From Atopobiaceae bacterium (GTDB taxonomy: Bacteria > Actinomycetota > Coriobacteriia > Coriobacteriales > Atopobiaceae): DNA of 64,000 nucleotides. The first letter of the stretch is position 1. The number at the start of each line of letters is the position of its first letter. Shown piece after piece: positions 55,440-62,372 of the stretch. Both the position numbers and the translations under genes were made by a program. A model generated the notes under the pieces. That model was not told the DNA's origin and searched no databases. It worked only from the letters and a program-made list of their open reading frames with translations. The stretch lies in assembly GCA_017533825.1 (NCBI GenBank), contig JAFWIE010000036.1:1-64000 (forward strand), given 5' to 3'.

Positions 55440-56306
55440 ATGCGACGCGGTTTTATGCGAGTGGTGGCAAGTGTGGCGGTAACGGCAATGTGCGCGGGAT
55501 TGGGCGCCTGCGGTGCGCCAGTGCCGCTTGACGAGCCCAAGGACGGCACGCCCGTCGAAGACGTCCGCACGAACGACGGGAGTGCCGACGCGCAGGTGGA
55601 GAAGCCCGCGCAGACGGAGGAACCCGCGCAGACGGAGAAGCCCATCGGCGTGTCCATCAACCTCTCGGATGACTCCATCCTGATGTTCGACGGCGATGCG
55701 GCATCCGCTCAGCTGGTGGAAGACATGCGTGCGGGAAAGACCCCCACGTCGTGCACCGTGCTGTACGACCAGATGGGCGCCCTTCCCAGTGTGACCGTGA
55801 CCGACGCGCGCACGATGCGCGAGGTGTACAAGAAGCTGGCGCGCATGCATGTCGAGGGCGAGACGAACATGAGCATCACCGACAGCTACCACCACGTGAT
55901 CTTCGAGCTCCAAGATGGTACGAAGGCGTCGTATGGCTTCGAGGGCGAGGCCATCCTGGTGCGCGGGAGCAAGAACTACGCGGTGCAGGACCGGAGTGGC
56001 CTGTGGGCGTACGTGCGTCAGCTTCAGGAGGATTACCTTCGCGAGGAGTCGGCCGGGGCCGACTGGCTCGCCATCGAGCTCGACGACGAGGACGAGATAG
56101 TGCAGCGCTGCCCGACCTCGGCACCCGCGGGAGAGGTCGTGCAGGTCATCGTGCCACCCGTGCTTGACGTCGACCGGCACGTCTCGGTGAACGGAAGCGA
56201 GAGCTTCGGGTCGTTCGTCACCGGCGACACGTACGAGTTTGTCATGCCCGACGAGCCGGTGACCATACGCGTGTGGACCGACAACGAATTCACGCCCGGA
56301 TCGTAA
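55440..56306 (+). CDS. Lipoprotein of unknown function
   Basis: This 288-residue exported protein has lipobox GLGAC (Cys near 24) and a Pro/Glu/Thr-rich linker with EKPAQTEEPAQTEKP repeats. It is followed by a domain of about 130 residues (TSCTVLYDQMGALPSVTVTD, then MREVYKKLARMHVEG, ELQDGTKASYGFEGEAILV) and a C-terminal beta-rich module (VDRHVSVNGSESFGSFVTGD, then YEFVMPDEPVTIRVW). The ATG at 55440 is preceded by a GGGGG stretch. No family is recognised. It is flanked by hairpins on both sides, so it is probably expressed alone. Confidence 0.75.
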   Translation: MRRGFMRVVASVAVTAMCAGLGACGAPVPLDEPKDGTPVEDVRTNDGSADAQVEKPAQTEEPAQTEKPIGVSINLSDDSILMFDGDAASAQLVEDMRAGKTPTSCTVLYDQMGALPSVTVTDARTMREVYKKLARMHVEGETNMSITDSYHHVIFELQDGTKASYGFEGEAILVRGSKNYAVQDRSGLWAYVRQLQEDYLREESAGADWLAIELDDEDEIVQRCPTSAPAGEVVQVIVPPVLDVDRHVSVNGSESFGSFVTGDTYEFVMPDEPVTIRVWTDNEFTPGS

Positions 56307-56366
56307 GTGATCTGTGCATCCAATAGGGGCCGTAGGGGGTCCACTGGGGGCCAGTCCTGCGAGTGA

Positions 56367-56396
56367 GGCCCATCGGGAGTTGGTCCCCGATGGGCC
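56367..56396. terminator. Strong hairpin terminator between convergent genes
   Basis: GGCCCATCGGG (56367-56377) pairs perfectly with CCCGATGGGCC (56386-56396). It lies between the lipoprotein stop and the PHP gene stop and can serve both. Confidence 0.65.
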
Positions 56397-56404
56397 CTGG
56401 TGCA

Positions 56405-57247
56405 CTACGCCTCGAAGGGATGGAACGTGGGCACCATCTTGTCGTAGGTACAGAAGCCCTCGAAGCCCAAGCTCGCCAGGTAGCGCTGGAAGTGTCGGAT
56501 GTAGGCGCCGAGGTGCTCGGGGGCATGGCTGTCGGAGCCGAGGGTGATGATCCTGCCGCCCAGGTCGAGATACAGACGCAGAATCTCCTCGGCGGGTTGG
56601 CTGTCCTTCAGGCCATAGCGGATGCTCGACGTGTTGAGCTCGATGCCCTTGCCTTGCGCAATCACGTGCTCGAGCGTCGCCGCTACGAGGTCACGGTTGG
56701 CGGGGAAGTCGAGGGTACCTGCCGGGTCATAGCGCTTGATGAGGTCGAGGTGCGCGAGGACGCTCCAGTGTTCGAAGCGCGTCGTCACGTCGTAGAGTTC
56801 CTGATAGTAGGCGCGATTGTATTCCTCCTGCGTGCGACTTTCTTGGAACTCGCCGGTCCAGAACTCTTCGTCTCCCACCTGGTGGACGGAGAGTAGCGTA
56901 AAGTCGAGCTCGCTGCCCCAGTGATCCCACAGGGCGTCGAACTGGGGAATTGTGTGCGTCTGTACGCCCAGCTCCAGACCGCTCTTGATCGTGATGCGTC
57001 CCTTCCATTGCTCGCGCAAGTCGGCGATGTAGGGGAAGTACGACGCGTAGTCCACGTTGAGTAGGCGCTGCCCCTCCAGCACCCTTGCCGAGAGTACGTC
57101 ATCCCAGTCGGGTTTGATGCCGTAGTCGACGTGGTCGGTAAAGCAGATCTCGTCGAGGTTCTGCTTCCAGGCGTCAGCGACGACCTTCTCGGGGGCGTAC
57201 CAGGAGTCGTCGGAGAACATGCAGTGAACGTGATAGTCGGCAAGCAT
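56405..57247 (-). CDS. PHP-domain phosphatase, histidinol-phosphatase (HisJ) family
   Basis: This 280-residue cytoplasmic metal-dependent hydrolase has PHP motifs I DYHVHCMFSDDS (residues 4-15), II CFTDHVDYG (about 35-43), internal metal ligands in GLELGVQTH and VLAHLDLIKRYD, and the last motif GSDSHAPEHLG (about 250). The closest family by layout is HisJ/HisK histidinol-phosphatase (L-histidinol phosphate to histidinol), but no other his genes are nearby, so a different phosphomonoester substrate is possible. The ATG follows AAAGGA. Confidence 0.85.
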   Translation of the reverse strand: MLADYHVHCMFSDDSWYAPEKVVADAWKQNLDEICFTDHVDYGIKPDWDDVLSARVLEGQRLLNVDYASYFPYIADLREQWKGRITIKSGLELGVQTHTIPQFDALWDHWGSELDFTLLSVHQVGDEEFWTGEFQESRTQEEYNRAYYQELYDVTTRFEHWSVLAHLDLIKRYDPAGTLDFPANRDLVAATLEHVIAQGKGIELNTSSIRYGLKDSQPAEEILRLYLDLGGRIITLGSDSHAPEHLGAYIRHFQRYLASLGFEGFCTYDKMVPTFHPFEA

Positions 57248-57376
57248 GGCGGGTCCTTTCGTGTGCGTGGCGTCGTTGCCATTATGTTCACTGCTATTAT
57301 CCTCCGACTTGGGTCGCGAATGGTCCCGGCTTGGGAAGACCGGTCAAGCGTGAGAATGACGGGATCGGGTGGCGCC

Positions 57377-57648
57377 CTAACAAAAAACGAGGTTGAGGCA
57401 GGAGCCCGCCCGCCGGCCTAACAAAAAACGAGGTTGAGGCAGGGAATCTAACAAAAGACGAGCTTGTGGCAGGGAATCTAACAAAATGCGAGGTCGTGGC
57501 ATGCCACAAGGTCCATATCCGTTAGAAGCCGTGCCACAAGCTCCAGTTCTGTTAGGAGCGACGTTCGCGGCGTGCCACAACCTTGGTTTCTGTAAGGGGC
57601 GTTACTCCGAGGGACCGCCCCGCATGCCACAAGCTCCGGTTTTGGTGC
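57377..57648. repeat. Mirrored array of a 24-bp repeat (four forward, four inverted)
   Basis: Forward copies CTAACAAAAnRCGAGSTYGWGGCA lie at 57377, 57418, 57448 and 57478. Inverted copies of type TGCCACAAGSTCCRKTTCTG then TTAG lie at 57502, 57532, 57573 and 57625 (the last is degenerate). The central two abut exactly at 57501/57502, giving a large palindrome. Spacing is 30 bases for the inner copies and 41-52 for the outer ones. The array sits between divergent genes, 46 bases before the glutaredoxin-like gene. Confidence 0.9.
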
Positions 57649-57694
57649 ACAATGGACGCGACGCAAACCGTACCCTCGACTCGAAGGAGCAGCC

Positions 57695-57940
57695 ATGAGA
57701 GATACGAGCAGCCTCGAGCTCTACTATCGCAACTTTTGCGGATACAGCCGCAAGGTCCTCGACTACATGGAGGAGCATGGCATCACCATGACGATGCACT
57801 GTCTGCAGACCGAGGAGGGTGCCGAGGAGCGGCTCGTGGCGCTCGGCGGCAAGGCGCAGGTGCCCTGCCTCATCATTGACGGCAAGCCGATGTACGAGAG
57901 CGACGACATTATCGCCTATCTGGCGGCCAATGTCGCGTAG
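57695..57940 (+). CDS. Glutaredoxin-like / GST N-terminal-like thioredoxin-fold protein
   Basis: This 81-residue cytoplasmic protein consists of one thioredoxin-fold domain: LELYYRNFCGYSRKVLDYME with a CGYS active-site motif (single N-terminal cysteine, monothiol type), QVPCLIIDGKPMYESDDIIA with the cis-proline and a GST-like ESxxI. It probably acts in glutathione- or mycothiol-like thiol redox reactions; the partner thiol is unknown. AAGGAG lies 5 bases before the ATG. The next gene begins inside its last codons. Confidence 0.88.
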   Translation: MRDTSSLELYYRNFCGYSRKVLDYMEEHGITMTMHCLQTEEGAEERLVALGGKAQVPCLIIDGKPMYESDDIIAYLAANVA

Positions 57941-58637
57941 CGTGACAAGCAACCCACCTCGCAAAATGGCGCGTACACGCACCGTGCTCGAATGGGTGCA
58001 GATTGCATTCGGCTTGTTGGTCTTCTCCTTTGGCGTTCATCTCACGATCTTTGCCAACATCGGGCTGGCACCGTGGGACTGCTTGGGCATGGGCATTGCG
58101 GCCAACACTCCGCTCAACTACGGACTGGCGATGACCTCGACGAGTGTGCTCATCCTGCTGCTTGACCTGGTCCTTGGCGAGCGCATCGGCTACGGAACCA
58201 TCATCGACGCACTGCTGACAGGTAACTTCGTGCAGCTCTTCAACGACGCGAGCCCGCTCAAGCCGTGCGAGAGCCTTCTGCCCGGAGTCGCGATGATGCT
58301 CGTGGGCTTTGCCATCATGGCGGTGGGCATGTGGATTTACATGCGTGCGGGCCAATGCTGCGGTCCGCGCGACGCCTTGCTGGTCGGACTCGGCAAGCGC
58401 CTGCCACGCGTTCCCATCGGCGTGGTCCAGATTGCGTTGTGGTCGATGGTCACCGTTGCGGGATGGCTTCTCGGAGGGCCAGTGGGTGTGGGGACCCTGC
58501 TCTCCGCCTTCGCTGCAGGCGTCATCATGCAGGTGGTGTATCAGCTCTTGCACTTCGAGCCGCGTGATGTGCAGCATCGCGACGTCATCGAGGTCAACCG
58601 ACTTTTGGTGTCTCGCGGAGGACAGCCCCCTTTGTAG
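57930..58637 (+). CDS. YczE/YitT-like integral membrane protein
   Basis: This 235-residue protein with five to six hydrophobic helices matches the YczE (DUF6198) family: QIAFGLLVFSFGVHLTIFAN, then IGLAPWDCLGMGIA and YGTIIDALLTG, and CCGPRDALLVGLGKRLPR. Members are membrane proteins of unknown transport or accessory role. Two ATG codons are possible, 57930 (overlapping the glutaredoxin gene by 11 bases, which suggests coupling) and 57966; neither has a clear ribosome site. The first is used here. Confidence 0.82.
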   Translation: MSRSVTSNPPRKMARTRTVLEWVQIAFGLLVFSFGVHLTIFANIGLAPWDCLGMGIAANTPLNYGLAMTSTSVLILLLDLVLGERIGYGTIIDALLTGNFVQLFNDASPLKPCESLLPGVAMMLVGFAIMAVGMWIYMRAGQCCGPRDALLVGLGKRLPRVPIGVVQIALWSMVTVAGWLLGGPVGVGTLLSAFAAGVIMQVVYQLLHFEPRDVQHRDVIEVNRLLVSRGGQPPL

Positions 58638-58672
58638 TCCTCTTACGTCACTTTCTTCTATCTGAACCGGGG

Positions 58673-58714
58673 TATACTGAAGCGCAGGTGTGGCTTACGC
58701 TCATCAGCGTAAGC
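58673..58714 (+). promoter_or_regulatory. Promoter-like box and perfect hairpin before the DUF3990 cassette
   Basis: TATACT (58673-58678) is a fair -10 box with no clear -35. About 14 bases downstream, GCTTACGCT (58693-58701) and AGCGTAAGC (58706-58714) form a perfect 9-bp stem with a 4-base loop. The position near the transcription start fits an operator for autoregulation or a leader hairpin. Confidence 0.5.
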
Positions 58715-58778
58715 TAAAGGCGCTGCGCAATCTGAAGTCTTCGCTGTTGGCAAAGATGTTCGTATAGGAGGTGTTCGT

Positions 58779-59255
58779 GTGATTCTTTACCATGGAAGCA
58801 ACGTGGAGGTGCGAGAACCGGTACTGACACGCTCGCGTGCCGCCCTCGACTTTGGTGTTGGGTTTTACACGACTACAGATTACAAGCAGGCAAGGAAGTG
58901 GGCGATGCGTGTGTCGAAGTGGCGTGGGGGAGAGCCGACGATCACGGTGTTCGAAACGAATGAGGAAGCGTGGTCGCGCCTGTCCATCCTCCGATTTGAT
59001 AGCGCAGGCAAGGACTGGCTGGAATACGTGGTGCGGTCCAGAACTCTGCAGGCCGTCGATTCCCGGCATGACGTCGTGGCTGGTCCTGTTGCGGACGACC
59101 GAACCGTGAACGTCATCAACCTGTTCCTCGAGGGCACTATCACAGAGAGTATGGCGCTCGAGCTGCTGCTGCCGATGCGCTTTACGGATCAGTGGGCTAT
59201 GAAGACCGATGCCGCCATAGAAGCGCTGAATCATAGGGAGACGATTGCATTATGA
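58779..59255 (+). CDS. DUF3990 protein, putative ADP-ribosyltransferase-fold toxin
   Basis: This 158-residue cytoplasmic protein has features matching DUF3990: LYHGSNVEVREPVL at the start, ALDFGVGFYTTTDYKQARKW, LRFDSAGKDWLEYVV, DVVAGPVADD and a late TDQWAMKTDAAIEAL. The HGS, the GxGFYTT segment and a conserved late Gln resemble the R/H-S/Y-E/Q layout of ADP-ribosyltransferases; DUF3990 is grouped with that fold as far as I recall. The GTG start has TAGGAGGTG upstream. Its stop overlaps the next start (ATGA), and the three genes form a tight cassette typical of toxin-antitoxin loci. No activity is proven by sequence. Confidence 0.8.
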   Translation: MILYHGSNVEVREPVLTRSRAALDFGVGFYTTTDYKQARKWAMRVSKWRGGEPTITVFETNEEAWSRLSILRFDSAGKDWLEYVVRSRTLQAVDSRHDVVAGPVADDRTVNVINLFLEGTITESMALELLLPMRFTDQWAMKTDAAIEALNHRETIAL

Positions 59256-59497
59256 GCAGAGTGAGTGCCACCTCTTTGCGGTATTACGACCATGCGGTGA
59301 CCGACCTCATCGTGGAGAAATACAACCTCGATCGCATGGAAGCCCTTCGACGATTCGTTTCCTCGAAGACGCATGCGTGGCTGGAGCAGACCGAATACGG
59401 CCTGCAGTGCTTCGGCGCACCTGGACTGTTTGACATATGGGAGAGCGAGGTCGTCACGGGGAGCCCTCTCAACTCCGTCTACCTGCGAGGTGATTGA
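59252..59497 (+). CDS. Small cassette protein, putative antitoxin-like partner
   Basis: This 81-residue soluble protein reads SLRYYDHAVTDLIVEKYNLD then EALRRFVSSKTHAWLEQTEY, followed by GLFDIWESEV. It resembles small partner proteins that I recall between DUF3990 and DUF3791 genes, with a helical body and a YG...FDIWESE end, but I cannot name a family. It overlaps the DUF3990 stop by 4 bases and is followed 2 bases later by the DUF3791-like gene, so all three are translated together. Confidence 0.75.
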   Translation: MSRVSATSLRYYDHAVTDLIVEKYNLDRMEALRRFVSSKTHAWLEQTEYGLQCFGAPGLFDIWESEVVTGSPLNSVYLRGD

Positions 59498-59499
59498 CG

Positions 59500-59748
59500 A
59501 TGCCCGAAGCGATAAGCGAAGAGATGTGGTTCTTCATGTACCTGCTGGAGTGCTACGCCGAGTTCAAGACCAGACCTACCGGTGATGTGCTCCGGGAGTG
59601 GGACGAGCGCGGGATGACGCAGGAAATCTACGACGGGTATTTCCAGTATCATCAGGAGCGCCTGGAGAACGCGTATGACGACATTGACTGTCTCATGGAG
59701 ACTGGGCAGCATGCCGCGCTGCATCCTGAGTATTGGGGCAGGAATTGA
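59500..59748 (+). CDS. DUF3791-like small protein
   Basis: This 82-residue helical protein reads ISEEMWFFMYLLECYAEFKT, then GDVLREWDERGMTQEIYDGY and FQYHQERLENAYDDIDCLME. It fits DUF3791 in length and pattern (an N-terminal helix with YAE, a middle L..W...G, a C-terminal H.E...N...DID). DUF3791 genes often lie beside DUF3990 genes. The ATG at 59500 is 7 bases after GAGGTG; TTG 59494 overlapping the previous stop is possible. The role is unknown, perhaps antitoxin or regulator. Confidence 0.75.
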   Translation: MPEAISEEMWFFMYLLECYAEFKTRPTGDVLREWDERGMTQEIYDGYFQYHQERLENAYDDIDCLMETGQHAALHPEYWGRN

Positions 59749-59788
59749 GTGCCTTCGCAGTGCCCGGTGTCCAGATCATCGCGTTTAA

Positions 59789-60129
59789 GTGAATGGCCGA
59801 AGCATCGTTAGGATGCTCTCGGCTCTGTGTGGAACACACGGCTCCCTTCCTTGGGAACAGCGTAAGTTCTCTGATGCCGTTGTCATTTCTACGGATATGG
59901 TGGACCCGAAAACCGGCGAGTTTGACAATCTTATCCACATTGGCCCTGGTGACATGGAGCCCTATACAGGCCAGCTTTTGGCAGGCATCAAAACGGTGTC
60001 TGAAAGCGAATTGATAAGTGGCAAGTTTCACTTTTATCCCGGCGATGTCATCTACTCGAAAATACGTCCGGAGCTATCCAAGTGCGTAATTGCGCATGCT
60101 GAGGGTCTTGCAAGTGCGGATGCGATGCT
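59789..60129 (+). pseudogene. hsdS: hsdS fragment (type I restriction specificity subunit)
   Basis: Residues from about 59838 read GSLPWEQRKFSDAVVISTDM, then GEFDNLIHIGPGDMEPYTGQ and FHFYPGDVIYSKIRPELSKC, ending ASADAM. This is the start of a type I restriction target-recognition domain (PWEQRK entry, PGDVIYSKIRP beta-strand). The similarity stops abruptly at about 60127, where an hsdR reading frame takes over, so only about 95 residues of a roughly 400-residue protein remain. Confidence 0.8.
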
Positions 60130-62304
60130 GACAAGGTTGTGTTTCTCGTGGACCGCATCGAGCTGGGGACGCAGTCACTCGACGAGTACCGCAACTTTGC
60201 CGATGATTCGCAAAGCGTTCAGGCGACGGAGAACACAGATGTGCTGGTCGCGAAGCTCAAGAGCGACAATCCAGCCAATACACTCATCGTCACGTCCATC
60301 CAAAAGATGAGCAACATTGTTGACGATGTGACGAACACACGAGACCTCGAGCGAATCCGAGCCAAGCACATCGTGTTCATTGTGGATGAGTGTCACCGCT
60401 CAACCTTCGGCGATATGATGCAGACGATACGCAAGACGTTCCCCTGCGCCATGTTCTTTGGCTTTACGGGCACGCCTATCCATGACGAGAATCAGAAGAA
60501 GCAGAACACCACGGTGGATGTGTTTGGCGACGAGCTTCACCGCTACAGCATCGCCGACGGCATTCGAGACCACAACGTGCTTGGCTTAGACCCGTACAAG
60601 GTGCTTACGTATCGTGACAAGGACTTGCGCGAGAGGGTGGCGTTGGACAAGGCGAAGGCGAGTTCGGTTGCCGATGCCTTGGCGGATTCTGCGAAGAAGA
60701 AGGTGTACCTGCGCTTCATGGGGCTGCCCATGGCCGATACGCTGCGAGAGGTGGATGGCAGCGTGGTTCACGGCATAGAGCACTACATCCCAAGCAGCCA
60801 GTACCGTGGGACCGACGGATGCGGTAATCCCGAGCATTTGGCGAAGGTCGTGGAGGATATCGCTGACGGATGGACCACGCTCAGCTAGGCGGGCAAGTTC
60901 CATGCCATCCTAGCTACCAACAGTATTGCTGAGGCCATCAGCTACTACCGGCTATTCCGTGACGGGCATCCCGAGCTTAAGGTGACAGGTCTCTTTGATC
61001 CAAACATCGACAACAACGAGGGGGCCCTATACAAGGAGAACGGACTACTCGAGCTTCTGGAAGGCTACAACAAGCTCTATGGCAAAGACTACGGCATCCC
61101 GAGCCATGCAGTCTTCAAGCGTGACGTGGCCGCAAGACTTGCCCACAAGCGTCCGTACGCGGGTATCGAGAAGAAGGCGGATGAGCAGATTGACCTGCTC
61201 ATAGTTGTCGACCAGATGCTCACGGGGTTCGACTCCAAGTGGGTGAACACCCTGTACCTGGATAAGGTCCTGACCTACGAGCACCTAATCCAAGCATTCA
61301 GCCGTACCAATCGACTCTTCGGACCCGATAAGCCCTTCGGGACGATACGCTACTACCGCTATCCCCACACCATGGAGCAAAACGTGGAGGATGCCGTGCG
61401 TCTTTACTCCGGGGATAGGCCCATGGGCCTCTTCGTGAGCAAGCTTGACGCCAACCTGCACTGGGCGAACGACGTGTACGAGCAGATCTGCAGCCTCTTT
61501 GCGGCAGAAGGGGTCGAGGACTTCGAAAGCCTGCCTTCTTCCGATGCTGCTAAGGCAAAGTTCGCGAAGCTCTTCAAGGAGCTTGCGGATACGCTCGAGG
61601 CAGCCAAGATTCAAGGCTTCACATGGGATGAGCTCTCCTACACACTTGATGACGGCACTGAGGTCACGCTCATTTTTGGTGAGAACGACTATCTCGTGCT
61701 TGCCCTCCGCTACAAGGAGTTGTTTACTCCGGGAGAGGAAGGGGCGAATCCCGACGTGCCCTACGACATTCATGGCTACCTCACCGAAATCGACACGGGT
61801 CACATCGACACCGCTTACATGAACGCTAACTTCGAGAAGTGGCTCAAGCGACTCTCTGCAGGTGGGGATGCTGCTGAGTTGGAGGCCATACTCGATGAGT
61901 TGCACGGCTCATTCGCTCGGCTCGACCGGGAGCAGCAGCGGTATGCTGACCTCGTCATACAAGCGGCACAGGGCTTCGACCTCGTGATACGGCCGGACAT
62001 GACCTTCATGGACTACATCAATGAATACCAGGCGCGTGGAAAGGCCGGACAAGTTCAGGCGCTGGTGAATGCCCTTGGCGTCAATGCCGAGAATCTGCGC
62101 TCAATCATGGCTCAGCACGTGACCGAAGCAAACATCAACGAGTTTGGTCGACTTGATGCGCTCAAGAAGACCGTCGATGCCAAGAGCGCTCGGGCGTACT
62201 TCTCCAAGCGCGCCGGCAGGCCAGTTCCGCCGTTCAAGGTGTCCATCATGGTCGACAAGCTCCTCCGGGAGTTCATCCTCTCTGGTGGATTTGACCTCGA
62301 TTGA
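60130..62304 (+). pseudogene. hsdR: hsdR, 5'-truncated and interrupted by an amber codon
   Basis: The frame starts within the helicase core at DKVVFLVDRIELGTQSLDEY. It has DECHRSTFGDMM (motif II), FFGFTGTP (motif III) and, after TAG at 60886-60888, continues in the same frame as AGKFHAILATNSIAEAISYY, DQMLTGFDSKWVNTLYLDK and HLIQAFSRTNRLFG (motif VI) to a normal C-terminus at 62304. The N-terminal endonuclease domain and ATP-binding Walker A motif are absent, replaced by the hsdS fragment. No hsdM is visible. Translation could restart at 60982, but a working restriction subunit is excluded. It is the end product of a deletion plus a point mutation. Confidence 0.88.
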
Positions 62305-62372
62305 TGTTGTCGCCGTTCGAATCGCTGCCCGTTCCGCAGGGCGCCAGCTTCAGCATGCCTGCGCCACCGGCC

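Noticed and set aside
54471-56405. A 644-codon minus-strand frame including the ZIP transporter
   Set aside because: Only the part from the ATG at 55253 matches the family and has a ribosome site; the rest overlaps the plus-strand lipoprotein gene.
57377-57648. CRISPR array
   Set aside because: The repeats are in opposite orientations in the two halves, the inner spacers are only 6 bases and no cas genes are nearby.
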